From the NCBI GenBank assembly GCA_964444135.1, contig CAYUFX010000002.1:53161-117160 (forward strand): 64,000 bases of DNA. The letters run 5' to 3'. The DNA is from NIOZ-UU13 sp964444135. Its GTDB lineage: Bacteria > Planctomycetota > Phycisphaerae > Sedimentisphaerales > Anaerobacaceae. A model generated the notes under the pieces. The model saw only the letters and a list, made by a program, of their open reading frames with translations, did no database searches and was not told the origin of the DNA. A program made the translations under genes and the position numbers. This document shows, one piece after another, positions 16,919-26,242 of this stretch. Every line of letters begins with the position of its first letter. Within the stretch, counting starts at the first letter, position 1.

Positions 16919-17510
16919 CTTGAAAGAAATCGAACTAAAAACGCGCATGTCCCTTCACCAGGATGGATTAGATGAGATTCTGGTCGGCCTCTCGCTGGGC
17001 ATAATGGCAATCTTTTTTCTGGATTTCAGACTTTCGATAGCGATGGTTGCCGGCTGTGCGATACAGATTCTCTTGAAACCAGCCTGCCGGAGGCGAATCA
17101 CTTATCCGCGAGTGGGATACGCAAAGCTGCCGGAGCCAAAGGATAAAGCGACGGGTCGAAAAATATTCGTCATTGCCATCGTTCTTGTTTTGATTGGCAC
17201 TGGTTTATTTTTTGTTTCACAGCTTCGCTGGTTGCTGCCGTTGTACCTCGGGATTGTGCTGGCCGGTGTAACCTTCGCTCAGGTTTGGCGAACCGCTAAC
17301 ACTTACGATTATTTTATTATCGGTTTGTTTTTGGCCAGCGGTTTGATAGGTCTGCTGCTTGTGTCACTCGATTATGAACCGAGGGTAGCTTCTGCAATAC
17401 AAGGCTGGTGCCTGGCGGGACTTTTGATACCAATTGGCATAGTCAGGCTCAATCTTTTTCTTCACAAATATCCAAAATTAGCAGAGGAGGCTAATGATGG
17501 CAAAGAATGA
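16902..17510 (+). CDS. Paralogous membrane protein 4 of 4
   Basis: 202 residues from ATG 16902, chosen because GGAGG lies 6 bases upstream and the protein then begins like its paralogues (DLKEIELKTRMSLHQDGLDE). Overlaps copy 3 by 17 bases. LGIMAIFFLDFR, ITYPRVGYAKLPE and FLASGLIGLLL match copy 2. It ends FLHKYPKLAEEAND. Overlapping starts throughout the array mean tight translational coupling. Confidence 0.75.
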   Translation: MTQKIDLKEIELKTRMSLHQDGLDEILVGLSLGIMAIFFLDFRLSIAMVAGCAIQILLKPACRRRITYPRVGYAKLPEPKDKATGRKIFVIAIVLVLIGTGLFFVSQLRWLLPLYLGIVLAGVTFAQVWRTANTYDYFIIGLFLASGLIGLLLVSLDYEPRVASAIQGWCLAGLLIPIGIVRLNLFLHKYPKLAEEANDGKE

Positions 17511-17826
17511 AATAAATAAAGATAGCCTCCAGCCGCTTGCGGAAATCGACCGAATTATTCACGAACCGGCAAGACTGCTGATTCTGGCATATCTTTCCGT
17601 CGTTGAGAGTGCCGACTTTCTTTTTTTGATGAACCAAACTCATCTGACGAGGGGCAATCTTTCCGCGCATCTGAGTAAGCTGGAAACCGCCGGTTATGTC
17701 GAGATTAAAAAGGAATTTGTAGAAAAGATTCCGCGAACGCTTCTGTGCCTTACTGAAAAAGGCAGCAAAGCATTTCAGGAATATCGGCGTAGCATGAAGC
17801 AGGTCCTCGACAGCTTAGCCGAATGA
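17494..17826 (+). CDS. Winged-helix transcriptional regulator of the membrane-protein array
   Basis: 110 residues, overlapping copy 4 by 17 bases; two consecutive ATGs (17494, 17497) behind GAGGAGG. The core has DRIIHEPARLLILAYLSVVE, the recognition-helix region LTRGNLSAHLSKLETAGY and a wing, VEIKKEFVEKIPRTLLCLT. This is the small MarR/ArsR-like HTH_34 type. Regulators of this kind often sit in front of or behind membrane-protein genes that they control. A role in repressing this operon is inference. Confidence 0.8.
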   Translation: MMAKNEINKDSLQPLAEIDRIIHEPARLLILAYLSVVESADFLFLMNQTHLTRGNLSAHLSKLETAGYVEIKKEFVEKIPRTLLCLTEKGSKAFQEYRRSMKQVLDSLAE

Positions 17827-17957
17827 TGGGGGAAAAGATTACGACTCGTATAGTAAAAAAATAGCGTTTATATCAGCAACGGTCTTTTTTTCAATTGCGT
17901 CAGGCTTCGGCATAACCGCATTTCCTTTGATATTTCAAAATCTGAAAATTGGTTAAT

Positions 17958-17986
17958 ATTTGCGAAGATATTTTGTTTAATATAAT
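17958..17986 (+). promoter_or_regulatory. Possible promoter of yjbQ
   Basis: Perfect TATAAT at 17981-17986, 54 bases before the yjbQ ATG; the -35 region (TTTGCG or TTGCGA, spacing 15-16) is weak. Confidence 0.4.
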
Positions 17987-18039
17987 CAGCTCCCCCTTTA
18001 TCATATACAATGTTATTCCAAATGAAAGAAAGGCATTTT

Positions 18040-18456
18040 ATGAAAAGTTATAGAAAAGAGCTCTGGTTCAATACGCCAAATAGAAGGGGATACATTAACA
18101 TTACGACGCAGGTTCAGGAGTGTCTGGAAGAAAGTGGTATCAAAGAAGGCTTTGTGCTGTGCAATGCCATGCATATTACAGCCAGTGTGTTTATCAATGA
18201 CGATGAGGCCGGGCTTCATCACGACTTTGAGGTTTGGCTGGAAGGATTGGCGCCGGAAAAGCCGTACTCACAATATCGTCATAACGGCTTCGAGGACAAC
18301 GCCGATGCTCACCTGAAGCGCAGCATAATGGGCAGAGAGGTGGTCGTAGCCGTTACCGGCGGCAGACTTGACTTCGGGCCGTGGGAGCAGATATTCTACG
18401 GCGAATTCGACGGCAAAAGAAAAAAGAGAGTCCTCGTAAAAATCATCGGTGAGTAA
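18040..18456 (+). CDS. YjbQ / UPF0047 family protein
   Basis: 138 residues from ATG 18040 (AAAGG 8 bases upstream; the ATG ten codons earlier has none). Typical blocks are NITTQVQECLEESGIKEG, NAMHITASVFINDDE, the histidine segment YRHNGFEDNADAHLKRSIMG, and LDFGPWEQIFYGEFDG at the end. YjbQ proteins form trimers with a metal site and have thiamine-phosphate synthase activity in vitro; the in vivo role is unclear. The next gene follows within 12 bases. Confidence 0.9.
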   Translation: MKSYRKELWFNTPNRRGYINITTQVQECLEESGIKEGFVLCNAMHITASVFINDDEAGLHHDFEVWLEGLAPEKPYSQYRHNGFEDNADAHLKRSIMGREVVVAVTGGRLDFGPWEQIFYGEFDGKRKKRVLVKIIGE

Positions 18457-18468
18457 GTTGGTGACCTT

Positions 18469-19092
18469 GTGGCATTTCTGTTTTTCTTAGCTCAGGTACT
18501 TATCATTTCCTGCTCGGGGGCGATGCAGCCCGGGCCGGTGACAGCGACGGCGATTGCAATGGGAGCGCGCAGCCGTTACGCCGGTACACTTTTAGCCATC
18601 GGGCACGGAATTATCGAATTTCCACTGATGGTTCTGATTATTCTTGGCCTGGGAAAATACTTCAAGCTACAAAAAGTCCAGATTACAATAGGACTGGCCG
18701 GCGGTGTTTTTCTGTTACTGATGGCAATACAAGGCTTGTTAAGCCTGAAAGCGAAAGCGGATAATAAATCCAAGTCTCTTACAGACAAGCCGATTCTGGC
18801 AGGCATAATACTATCGGCCGGCAATCCGTATTTTTTAATCTGGTGGGCTACTGTCGGCCTGGCGTTAGCTACCCAGGCTGCTCAATGGGGTATATGGGCC
18901 TTCGCTCTTTTTGCCATAACACATTGGTCGGTAGATTTGACCTGGCTGCAAATTCTGTCGTGGGCGAGTTTCAAAGGCTCGGTATTACTTGGGCCGCGGG
19001 GATTGCGAATAGTGCTGGTGATTTGCTCGGCGGCGCTGCTTGTCTTCGGCCTGTTTTTTATCTACAATGCCGCAGACATTTTGTTTAAGTGA
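18469..19092 (+). CDS. LysE/RhtB family exporter
   Basis: 207 residues, GTG start at 18469, 12 bases after yjbQ. Six membrane segments; the family signature lies in SCSGAMQPGPVTATAIAMGA near residues 15-34, and AGNPYFLIWWATVG near the middle is the second conserved block. These proteins export amino acids or related small metabolites; the substrate cannot be told. It ends 2 bases from the end of the convergent BrkB gene. Confidence 0.85.
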   Translation: MAFLFFLAQVLIISCSGAMQPGPVTATAIAMGARSRYAGTLLAIGHGIIEFPLMVLIILGLGKYFKLQKVQITIGLAGGVFLLLMAIQGLLSLKAKADNKSKSLTDKPILAGIILSAGNPYFLIWWATVGLALATQAAQWGIWAFALFAITHWSVDLTWLQILSWASFKGSVLLGPRGLRIVLVICSAALLVFGLFFIYNAADILFK

Positions 19093-19094
19093 CC

Positions 19095-20429
19095 TTAGCT
19101 ATTCTTTCCGACGTTGAGAATCTGTTTTAAGCTGCATTGAGCCAGGTTGCTTTGCTGTGACTGGGCTATCTGCTGCAGAGGTGCCGGTTGGTCGGTTATA
19201 GATTGTGCAAAGCTTGCTGCAGCTATGGCTTCAGCGATGTCCGACAATCTGATATTTGCGGGGTCTTTAACGGGCAGGAAACCCACTTTAGGCTCGGAAG
19301 TCTTGGCTATCAGCTTGCTGTTGACCAGATGGCCGAGAATTTTGTCCCCGAACTCGGCGGGAATATCTAACTTACTGCATATAACTTCGGGCGGGACCGG
19401 GGCCTGATTTGCCTCGAAAGCAGTGGCTATCTCTCTGACAATGTTGATGGCTGTAAGGTCATTGGCTATGAAATACTCCTCGGTTTTTTGAGAGGCGGCA
19501 ATCTCAGCAGCATCGAGACTCGTAAGGTGCTGGGTCGTAAATGTCAACTGCAGGCCGAACAGCACTGTGAGCCAGGTAATATAAATCCAGAGCACCGTCA
19601 TTGGAATCAGAGCCATTACGCCATAAACGGTGCTGTACAGCCTTAATTCCGTTACGCAGTATCCGAAAAAGCTTCTGGCTGCTATCCAAACCAGTGCCGC
19701 TACCGCAGCACCCCAGATGGCGGCCTTTGTTTGAACTTTTGTATTCGGCAAAACGAAGTACAGGAAGAAAAACGCCACAATCGCGACAATATAAGAGACC
19801 ACCGTCGGGGCAATGTAGGTCAAAAGGGTTTTTTGTAACTGTGCCAAAGTAGCATATTGAGCGCTGGCGTACACGCCCAGCCCGAGCAGCAGCGGCCCAA
19901 GGGTCAGTATGGCCCAATAATTGATTATTCGATTCAGAAAATTTCTGCCCCTCGTAACGTGCCAGATATTGTTGAAGGTTCTTTCTATTGTTGACAGCAG
20001 GGCCAAGGCCGCCCAAATAACAATCACCACACTAAATAGTGTGATAGAGCCTTTGTTTACGCCGGTGAAGAATTTGCCGACTATTTCATCGAGGTGCTCT
20101 ATAAGAGTTATGGTTTCCTGGGTGTCTTCGGTACCGGTGGCTGGACTCTCGAAAGCTGAAAAGTTGGCCTGGTCGTAAACGAAATTTTTCAGCTTTTCGC
20201 CAATATCACTATAGGCGGGAAAGAGCTGGAATATCAAAAGTGTTACGATAGCCAACGGCACAATTCCGAAAATTGTGTGATACGACAGTGCAGCCGCCTG
20301 GCGACCTGCATTGTTTTTCTTCAGCAGTCTGATACAATGAGACCATAGCTTAATCTGAAAGACCGCAAATCGACCGGCTTTACCAAGCTGTGTCGTAGGT
20401 GTGGATAAAAGCTCCTTGAGCGTTAACAT
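19095..20429 (-). CDS. YihY/BrkB family membrane protein with a winged-helix tail
   Basis: 444 residues. The first about 310 residues are the BrkB domain: NNAGRQAAALSYHTIFGIVP at the first membrane segment, then WAALALLSTIERTFNNIWHV, six membrane helices and PMTVLWIYITWLTVLFGLQL. The rest is cytoplasmic: about 330-405 looks like an Rrf2-type winged helix (VREIATAFEANQAPVPPEVI, then LSDIAEAI), followed by a Gln/Ala-rich tail. Despite the old name ribonuclease BN, members are probably transporters or envelope proteins. It lies last in the direction rpsB-tsf-pyrH-frr-AsmA. Confidence 0.85.
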   Translation of the reverse strand: MLTLKELLSTPTTQLGKAGRFAVFQIKLWSHCIRLLKKNNAGRQAAALSYHTIFGIVPLAIVTLLIFQLFPAYSDIGEKLKNFVYDQANFSAFESPATGTEDTQETITLIEHLDEIVGKFFTGVNKGSITLFSVVIVIWAALALLSTIERTFNNIWHVTRGRNFLNRIINYWAILTLGPLLLGLGVYASAQYATLAQLQKTLLTYIAPTVVSYIVAIVAFFFLYFVLPNTKVQTKAAIWGAAVAALVWIAARSFFGYCVTELRLYSTVYGVMALIPMTVLWIYITWLTVLFGLQLTFTTQHLTSLDAAEIAASQKTEEYFIANDLTAINIVREIATAFEANQAPVPPEVICSKLDIPAEFGDKILGHLVNSKLIAKTSEPKVGFLPVKDPANIRLSDIAEAIAAASFAQSITDQPAPLQQIAQSQQSNLAQCSLKQILNVGKNS

Positions 20430-20558
20430 CTCTATGCCCTTTCAATTCCAGATTATATCGGCCAATTCAGGTGAAACCTGTGGTAAAATGGTGAGCTAAA
20501 TAAAGAATCTTTGTCGGCCTGCCGTGATTGCCAATGCGTCCGTATCAGTCAGTTTGAG

Positions 20559-23500
20559 TTATTTAAATAACTCTTCAAGGCCTTTTCGCAACTGGTCTTC
20601 CAATTGTTGCCTTAACTGGCCCTCAAGGAGTTTGCCTAAATCAAGTTTGGGCTTGTCGATAGTGCCTTTGAGCGGCACTTGGATCCTTTGGCCGGAGGTC
20701 TCTCTGCCGAGCCTTACTGTTCTGCCCTGGGAAGTATAAGGCAGAGTTATCGTCATATCCAGACTCTTATCCAGGCCGATAAGGCCTTTGAAATTGACGG
20801 GATTATCGCCGACATCCATTTGCATATCATCATATCTGAGAAATCCGTCCCGCAGCACGAACTTCGTCGGACGGATAGTAATATCCGCACCGCTGGCGCT
20901 GGTGCCGGCCACCGTAAGAATCTGCCCGAGCAAATCCGAGGCCTGTAAGCGCACTTTGTCCATTGAAATCGTGCCGACAACTTCAGTTTGTTTTTTGGCG
21001 GCGGCACTGAACGGAATAATGAGCTGTTCGCATCTAAAATTGGCAATACCACTGACATTGACGGCGTCTGCAAAAATGGGATTGACGTATCTCAGAAGCT
21101 TTTTGGTTGTCTGGTCGTTGATTTTAATGTCTTTCATTAGCTGTAGTGGTTTGGCCATTTTCAATGTTGCAGGCTTTTGCCTGAAATCTGCCTGCCCGGC
21201 AAAGTTGAATTGGCCTTCGTTGACGGTCGTTACAAACGGGGGGATATTCAGCAGGCCGTTTTGCATCTGAATATCTACATCGGTGGGGCCGAAATCCAGC
21301 CCCATATAGCCGGCTCGTTCAAATCCAAATTTAGCGCTGGCGGTGAGATTGGATAAGAGTTTGTCCTTTTGTCCGGCAGGATATTCACCGATAAAATTTA
21401 TGGCGTCTTTTCTTTTGCCCCGGAGTGTGAGACCTTCCGGTAAATACGGTGCCGCCACGGCGCTCATCGCCGACCAGTCATATTCACACTCCGCTTGCCC
21501 GGACAATTTTGTCCTGCCGGCATCGCTTGATTGGTTAAATTCACCCTTGCGAATCTTTATCTGCGGGCTTTCCAACTGTAGTTCTTTGATATTAACGGAT
21601 TTCTCTTCCGGATTAACCTCGGCCTTAAAAGACAGTGAGGCTTCTTTCGCTTCAAAGGGCTTTTTGCCGGGGGAAGTGAGCTTTAGAGCTTTAATTTTTG
21701 TAGAGTCGGTTGTGATTTTGTAGATTTTTTTATCAGAGCTTACAGAGATTTTTGATTCGGCGATACCGGCAAGTTGTGTTTCCTGCGGCAAAGACGCGAA
21801 CAGAACAGCAAACGGCTTGACTTTTCCAAGGTCAATATTCTGGGCGGATATATCCAGGTGCATAGGTACTTTAGATTTTGGGCCGATTGGATAAACGGCC
21901 TGCTCTATATTGACCTGGCCGAGACTTGCATTTGCCTGGAAAGAATCAAAGGTCAGGACGTCAGCCTGCCAGTCGTAACCGAAAGCAAATTTAACCTCGG
22001 CCATTGGCTCTTGCGCTGTGATGCCGTCAGTCGAAGTTATGCTAAGACTTTTGACCTGCGAAGAGCCAACACCGGTTATCTTGTCTTTATTAACGGACAG
22101 TGTACCTTGTTCCGAAATCTCACCGGCTATCTTGTATGGACCCAAATCAACAAATTGGCCAAACTCCGATAGTAGTTTTTCAAGGTCAACATTGCCGTTA
22201 TGTTTGAGCTTTTCAAGAGGGCCGCTGGCATTGATTTTTGCAAATGCGGCTGATACATCAAGCGCATCGAAATTTATCTTTTTATTATCGGCTGAAATCT
22301 GAACTTTGGCGGTGAGAGGTTCGGAAAGGGCAAGTTTTTTGTCCTCGACGGTGCCGGCCAATTCGGTTAGATTTACCTCGCTGTTCAGCCTTCCGCGATT
22401 TGCCCTGATATTTCCGCTCAATTTACCGGATGTTACCTTTGTTGCCTCTTTGATACCAAATGTATTAGGCATTTGCGATAATAACTCATCAACATCAAGG
22501 TCGAATTCGGCGTTAAGGTCGAAATTTGATTCGGTGGTTAAAAAGTCAGCCCACGATTTAAACGTTGTGGGAACCATTCCACCGGCATTTGCACTGAGAA
22601 AGTCACTCTCGAGTTTCAATTTCTCAATATTTATCAGTTGCTGCTGACTTTTAAGTGCTACAGCAACATTCAACAGACTTGTTTTTAGCTGGTCGCCTTT
22701 TAGTTCCGGGCTGGTTATATCCAGGTTCTTTGCTTTGATTGAGCCGTTTAAATTTTCAAAGTTACCGTCTTTAACCACAGCTTTTACATCAGCGGAAACA
22801 ATACCTTTGGCTTGTACTTCGATTTTAGCCAATTCGAAAATCGGCCCAAGGGATTCGAGGTCCAGGTCGTTGACCTCGATAACCAAATCGCCTGTTGTCC
22901 CTTTCAGTGTCCAGCCTTTTTTGGCCTTGCCCGGTTTAATTTTGCCCGCTGCGTGAATCGGTGACGGCCCAGCTTTTTGGCCCACTACAGCCAGATTGAT
23001 ATCGAAATCTGTTTGTCGTCCCGGCGGCCGTAAGTTTAGCCTTGAGTTTATTTGTGAAAGCTCAACAGTCCTGGCTTTCGAATCTGTTACCTTCAAATTG
23101 CCGTCGTTAATTGCAAGGTCCATAACCAGAGCGATATAAACGTTTTTGACGGGAACCGGCACGGGTTTGCCAGTAGGCTCTCGCTCGGCCGCAGGTTGAC
23201 CTTTGAGATTTACGCTTACCTTAGGCTGGTCAATTGTCGTTTCGCCGAAGGATAGATTTCCCATTACAATGGAGCCATAATGAGGCTTGGTGGTGATTTG
23301 CTTTACCTGGGCGGAAATTTGGCCGAGGTTATCATTGAAGATGAAATCCGCAACGCGGACACCTTTGAGCCAGCCCATAGACAGGTCGGCGAAATCTATT
23401 TGGCCGGCGATTGAATCGTTGATCTTGGCCAATATCAATCGGCGGCCTTTCCCGGATGACATGAACGCTGGTACAACTAAGAAAACCAGCACAGTCAGAA

Positions 23501-23588
23501 CGACTATCAGCAGCAATACCAGCTTGAGTATTTTTGTGGAGGTTTTTTTCCGCGACCCAGACTTTGATTTCTTTTCAGTCTTAACCAT
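20559..23588 (-). CDS. AsmA-like envelope protein
   Basis: 1009 residues from ATG 23588, chosen for GGGGGT 5 bases upstream; an upstream GTG has no site. A Lys/Ser/Arg-rich cytoplasmic start and one membrane anchor (LKLVLLLIVVLTVLVFLVVP, residues 20-42) lead into a long beta-rich periplasmic body made of repeats such as 'LSGNIRANRGRLNSEVNLTE'. Near the start GRRLILAKINDSIAGQIDF is typical of AsmA/TamB relatives, and the C-terminal third is AsmA_2-like (VGDNPVNFKGLIGLDKSLDM). Such bridge-like proteins are linked to lipid transport between membranes; this role is by family. It ends GLEELFK. Confidence 0.7.
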   Translation of the reverse strand: MVKTEKKSKSGSRKKTSTKILKLVLLLIVVLTVLVFLVVPAFMSSGKGRRLILAKINDSIAGQIDFADLSMGWLKGVRVADFIFNDNLGQISAQVKQITTKPHYGSIVMGNLSFGETTIDQPKVSVNLKGQPAAEREPTGKPVPVPVKNVYIALVMDLAINDGNLKVTDSKARTVELSQINSRLNLRPPGRQTDFDINLAVVGQKAGPSPIHAAGKIKPGKAKKGWTLKGTTGDLVIEVNDLDLESLGPIFELAKIEVQAKGIVSADVKAVVKDGNFENLNGSIKAKNLDITSPELKGDQLKTSLLNVAVALKSQQQLINIEKLKLESDFLSANAGGMVPTTFKSWADFLTTESNFDLNAEFDLDVDELLSQMPNTFGIKEATKVTSGKLSGNIRANRGRLNSEVNLTELAGTVEDKKLALSEPLTAKVQISADNKKINFDALDVSAAFAKINASGPLEKLKHNGNVDLEKLLSEFGQFVDLGPYKIAGEISEQGTLSVNKDKITGVGSSQVKSLSITSTDGITAQEPMAEVKFAFGYDWQADVLTFDSFQANASLGQVNIEQAVYPIGPKSKVPMHLDISAQNIDLGKVKPFAVLFASLPQETQLAGIAESKISVSSDKKIYKITTDSTKIKALKLTSPGKKPFEAKEASLSFKAEVNPEEKSVNIKELQLESPQIKIRKGEFNQSSDAGRTKLSGQAECEYDWSAMSAVAAPYLPEGLTLRGKRKDAINFIGEYPAGQKDKLLSNLTASAKFGFERAGYMGLDFGPTDVDIQMQNGLLNIPPFVTTVNEGQFNFAGQADFRQKPATLKMAKPLQLMKDIKINDQTTKKLLRYVNPIFADAVNVSGIANFRCEQLIIPFSAAAKKQTEVVGTISMDKVRLQASDLLGQILTVAGTSASGADITIRPTKFVLRDGFLRYDDMQMDVGDNPVNFKGLIGLDKSLDMTITLPYTSQGRTVRLGRETSGQRIQVPLKGTIDKPKLDLGKLLEGQLRQQLEDQLRKGLEELFK

Positions 23589-23664
23589 TTTGACCCCCAA
23601 ATATAAAGTTGGTGCATAACGACACAATGCGCTTCACTTATGCCTTGTGCACTTTTTAGCACAA

Positions 23665-24225
23665 TCAATCGAGCATTATCTCGTCCGCTTTATGTTTAAT
23701 TAGCTCGTCAACCTTGTCGGAGTATTGCCTGGTAATATCATCGACTTGCTTCTTGCCTTTTTCGAGGTCATCTTCAGTGATGAGTTTGTCTTTCTGCTGT
23801 TTTTCGAGCTGCTTGTTGGCCTCTCTTCGAATGTTGCGAATACCAACTTTTGTCTGCTCGCCGGTTTGTCTGGCCTGCTGGACAAGCTGTTTTCTTCGTT
23901 CCCCACTAAGTGACGGGACATTGAGTCTGATTATTTTGCCGTCCACAATGGGTGCTATGCTCAGGTCGCTGGCTTTGATTGCCTTTTCGATATCTTTGAC
24001 CGAAGCAGGGTCGAACGGCTTAATTACAATCATATCCACCTGTGGCGCTGCCAGTGTTGCCATCTGTTTCAATGGTGTGGGCGTTCCGTAGAAATCGGCC
24101 TTTATATTTTCGACCAGGCCGGTAGAAGCCCTGCCGCTGCGAACGGCTTTCAGCTCGTCCTGCAGGACTTCGACACTCTTTTTCATTTTGGATTCGCTAT
24201 CAGAGAGTATCGCTTTCATGGGCAT
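23665..24225 (-). CDS. frr: Ribosome recycling factor
   Basis: 186 residues from ATG 24225, the normal length; upstream starts overlap pyrH and would add 16 residues. It separates post-termination ribosomes with EF-G. Recognised by SGRASTGLVENIKADFYGTP, IVIKPFDP, LNVPSLSGERRKQLVQQA and NIRREANKQLEK. It starts 8 bases after pyrH with GAGGT upstream, and the pair is the usual bacterial order. Confidence 0.97.
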   Translation of the reverse strand: MPMKAILSDSESKMKKSVEVLQDELKAVRSGRASTGLVENIKADFYGTPTPLKQMATLAAPQVDMIVIKPFDPASVKDIEKAIKASDLSIAPIVDGKIIRLNVPSLSGERRKQLVQQARQTGEQTKVGIRNIRREANKQLEKQQKDKLITEDDLEKGKKQVDDITRQYSDKVDELIKHKADEIMLD

Positions 24226-24233
24226 TTTCAACC

Positions 24234-24956
24234 TCACCTCATCATTATTTTGGTGCCAACTTGCTCGCCACAAATGGCCTTCGTTATGTTGCCCTTCTCG
24301 AAAATATTCAAAACAATAATCGGGATATTATTGTCCCGGCAGAGAGTTATTGCCGGATGATCCATTATTCTGAGGTTTTGCGTCAATACCTGGTCGTAAG
24401 ATAATTTTTCAAAAAGCTGTGCATCCGGATTCTTCTCGGGGTCATCGCTGTAAACACCTTGGACTTTTGTTGCCTTTATGAGAAGGTCCGCATCGAGCTC
24501 CGATGCCCTTAAAGCTGCACAGGTGTCGGTAGTAAAAAAAGGGTTTCCGGTTCCGCCGGCCAATATCGCAACCCTTCCGCGCTCGAGGTGCCGAATAGCC
24601 CTTCTGCGAATAAAGTGCTCGCACATCGCGGGCACCTCTATTGCGCTGAGGACCCTCGTTGGCTGTCCAAGCTTCTCAAGTGTCTCCTGCAGTGCACAGG
24701 CATTTATAATAGTGGCTAACATCCCCATATAATCAGCAGTGTTTCGCGGTATGTTGCTGACCTGTGAGAAACTTTCTCCACGCAGAAAATTACCTGCGCC
24801 GACCACGATGGCGACCTGCGGCCCGAGTTCGCATATTTCTGCTATCCTTTTGGCAATCGACTCAAGCGAAGAGCCGTCGATACCGAATTCGCCGGGCCTG
24901 CAAAAACTCTGGCCCGAAAGTTTCAGCAACACACGATTATATTTGCTCTCTGCCAT
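24234..24956 (-). CDS. pyrH: UMP kinase
   Basis: 240 residues. It phosphorylates UMP to UDP and is allosterically controlled in most bacteria. RVLLKLSGQSF at the start, VAIVVGAGNFLRG, the UMP-binding ADYMGMLATIINACALQ, and FFTTDTCAALRASELDAD are the expected amino-acid-kinase blocks. It ends GEQVGTKI. Separated from tsf by 253 bases that hold a dispersed palindromic repeat. Confidence 0.97.
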   Translation of the reverse strand: MAESKYNRVLLKLSGQSFCRPGEFGIDGSSLESIAKRIAEICELGPQVAIVVGAGNFLRGESFSQVSNIPRNTADYMGMLATIINACALQETLEKLGQPTRVLSAIEVPAMCEHFIRRRAIRHLERGRVAILAGGTGNPFFTTDTCAALRASELDADLLIKATKVQGVYSDDPEKNPDAQLFEKLSYDQVLTQNLRIMDHPAITLCRDNNIPIIVLNIFEKGNITKAICGEQVGTKIMMR

Positions 24957-25012
24957 CTTTTTCTTTCGAAAGTCTTAAACAACCAATTAGTTTCTGTTGC
25001 GGAAACAGCATT

Positions 25013-25113
25013 TGTCATTCCCGCGGAAGCGGGAATCCAGCTTATTCGCTCTGGACCCCTGCTTTGGGTTCCCGCAAGGCGGGTTCCCTCGCAGGAGTGA
25101 CATCGTCGGTTTT
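25013..25113. repeat. Dispersed CATTCCCGCG palindromic repeat
   Basis: GTCATTCCCGCGGAAGCGGG followed by AATCCAG, then GGTTCCCGCAAGGCGGGTTC and a closing AGGAGTGACA that mirrors the opening TGTCATTCC. The same family occurs at 43848-43905. It lies between tsf and pyrH and can form strong hairpins in the operon mRNA. Confidence 0.7.
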
Positions 25114-25209
25114 TGTTTTCTGCAACAGATACTAATTTAGTTCTAAGTTTTGGATTCTAAATTGTGTGTTGACTTAAAACTCAACGCTAAAAACTTAAAA
25201 CTATAATTG

Positions 25210-26076
25210 CTACCCGACTTCGAATCGGACGAATCTTTTAATTTTAGCCTCGCCGCCGGCTTGTTTGGCAGCGTCGGTAAGGACCTGCTCGACGGATTTG
25301 CTGTCGTCTTTGACAAACGGCTGCTGCAGAAGACAATTCTCAGCAAAGAATTTCCTCATCTTGCCTTCGACGATTTTATCTATGATGTTGGCCGGCTTGT
25401 TTTTGACCTGCTCGGCGAATATGGACTTTTCCCGTTCAATCGTTTCAGGAGCGATATCGTCTTTATCCAACGCCAGGGGCTTGGTGGCAGTGATGTGCAT
25501 CGCTATATCGGAGGCTGTCTGCTTTAGCACATCTGCGGCTGCTGTGGTTTCATCGCTGGTCTCAATCTGAACCATTGTGCCAACTTTTTCGTTGAAGTGA
25601 ATGTACGTGCTAAGAAGCCCTGGGCCATCGAGTTTGTATTTTGCGTAATCTCCCACCTGTGTTTTTTCACCGGTCTTACCGACTGTTTCGGTCAGAATGT
25701 CACTGAATTTTTTGCCGTCAACAGTGGTCTCAAGGATATTCTCTGCGCCCTGGTCGGCTGGGCAAGCCAGGGCGTAGTCAATTAGAGTTTGTGCCGTGGC
25801 GACAAAATCATCGTTTTTGGCTACAAAATCGGTCTCGCAGCAAAGCGTTGCGATAGCAGCCGTTTTGCCGTCGGCGCTGCTTTTGCACACGACAAGCCCT
25901 TCGGAAGTTTCTCGCTCGGCGCGTTTGGCTAAAGTCGCAAGACCTTTTTTTCTAAGTATGTCCGTAGCCTGCTCGATATTGCCGTTGGCTTCCTGAAGCG
26001 CCCTTTTGCAATCCATCATTCCCTGTCCGGTCATCTTCCTCAGTTTCATCACCATTGCTGCTGAAATATCCACCAT
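25210..26076 (-). CDS. tsf: Elongation factor Ts
   Basis: 288 residues. Nucleotide exchange factor of EF-Tu. The UBA-like N-terminus reads MKLRKMTGQGMMDCKRALQE; ETDFVAKNDDF and the AMHITATKPLALDKDDI region are typical. It ends RFVRFEVG, which matches the family end. It lies 166 bases after rpsB; the gap holds short ACCAATTAACCA repeats and no gene. Confidence 0.97.
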   Translation of the reverse strand: MVDISAAMVMKLRKMTGQGMMDCKRALQEANGNIEQATDILRKKGLATLAKRAERETSEGLVVCKSSADGKTAAIATLCCETDFVAKNDDFVATAQTLIDYALACPADQGAENILETTVDGKKFSDILTETVGKTGEKTQVGDYAKYKLDGPGLLSTYIHFNEKVGTMVQIETSDETTAAADVLKQTASDIAMHITATKPLALDKDDIAPETIEREKSIFAEQVKNKPANIIDKIVEGKMRKFFAENCLLQQPFVKDDSKSVEQVLTDAAKQAGGEAKIKRFVRFEVG

Positions 26077-26242
26077 ATTTTAGACTCCTATTTTTGTAAT
26101 GCGTATTTTGTACAAGTACGAAATACGAAGCGCGAAATGATAACTCGCTACCTGGTGAGTAGTGAGTGGTGAGTGTCCTATACTGACCAATTAACCAATT
26201 AACCACTCACCAATTAACCATTCGAGTTTCGAATTTATCTTC

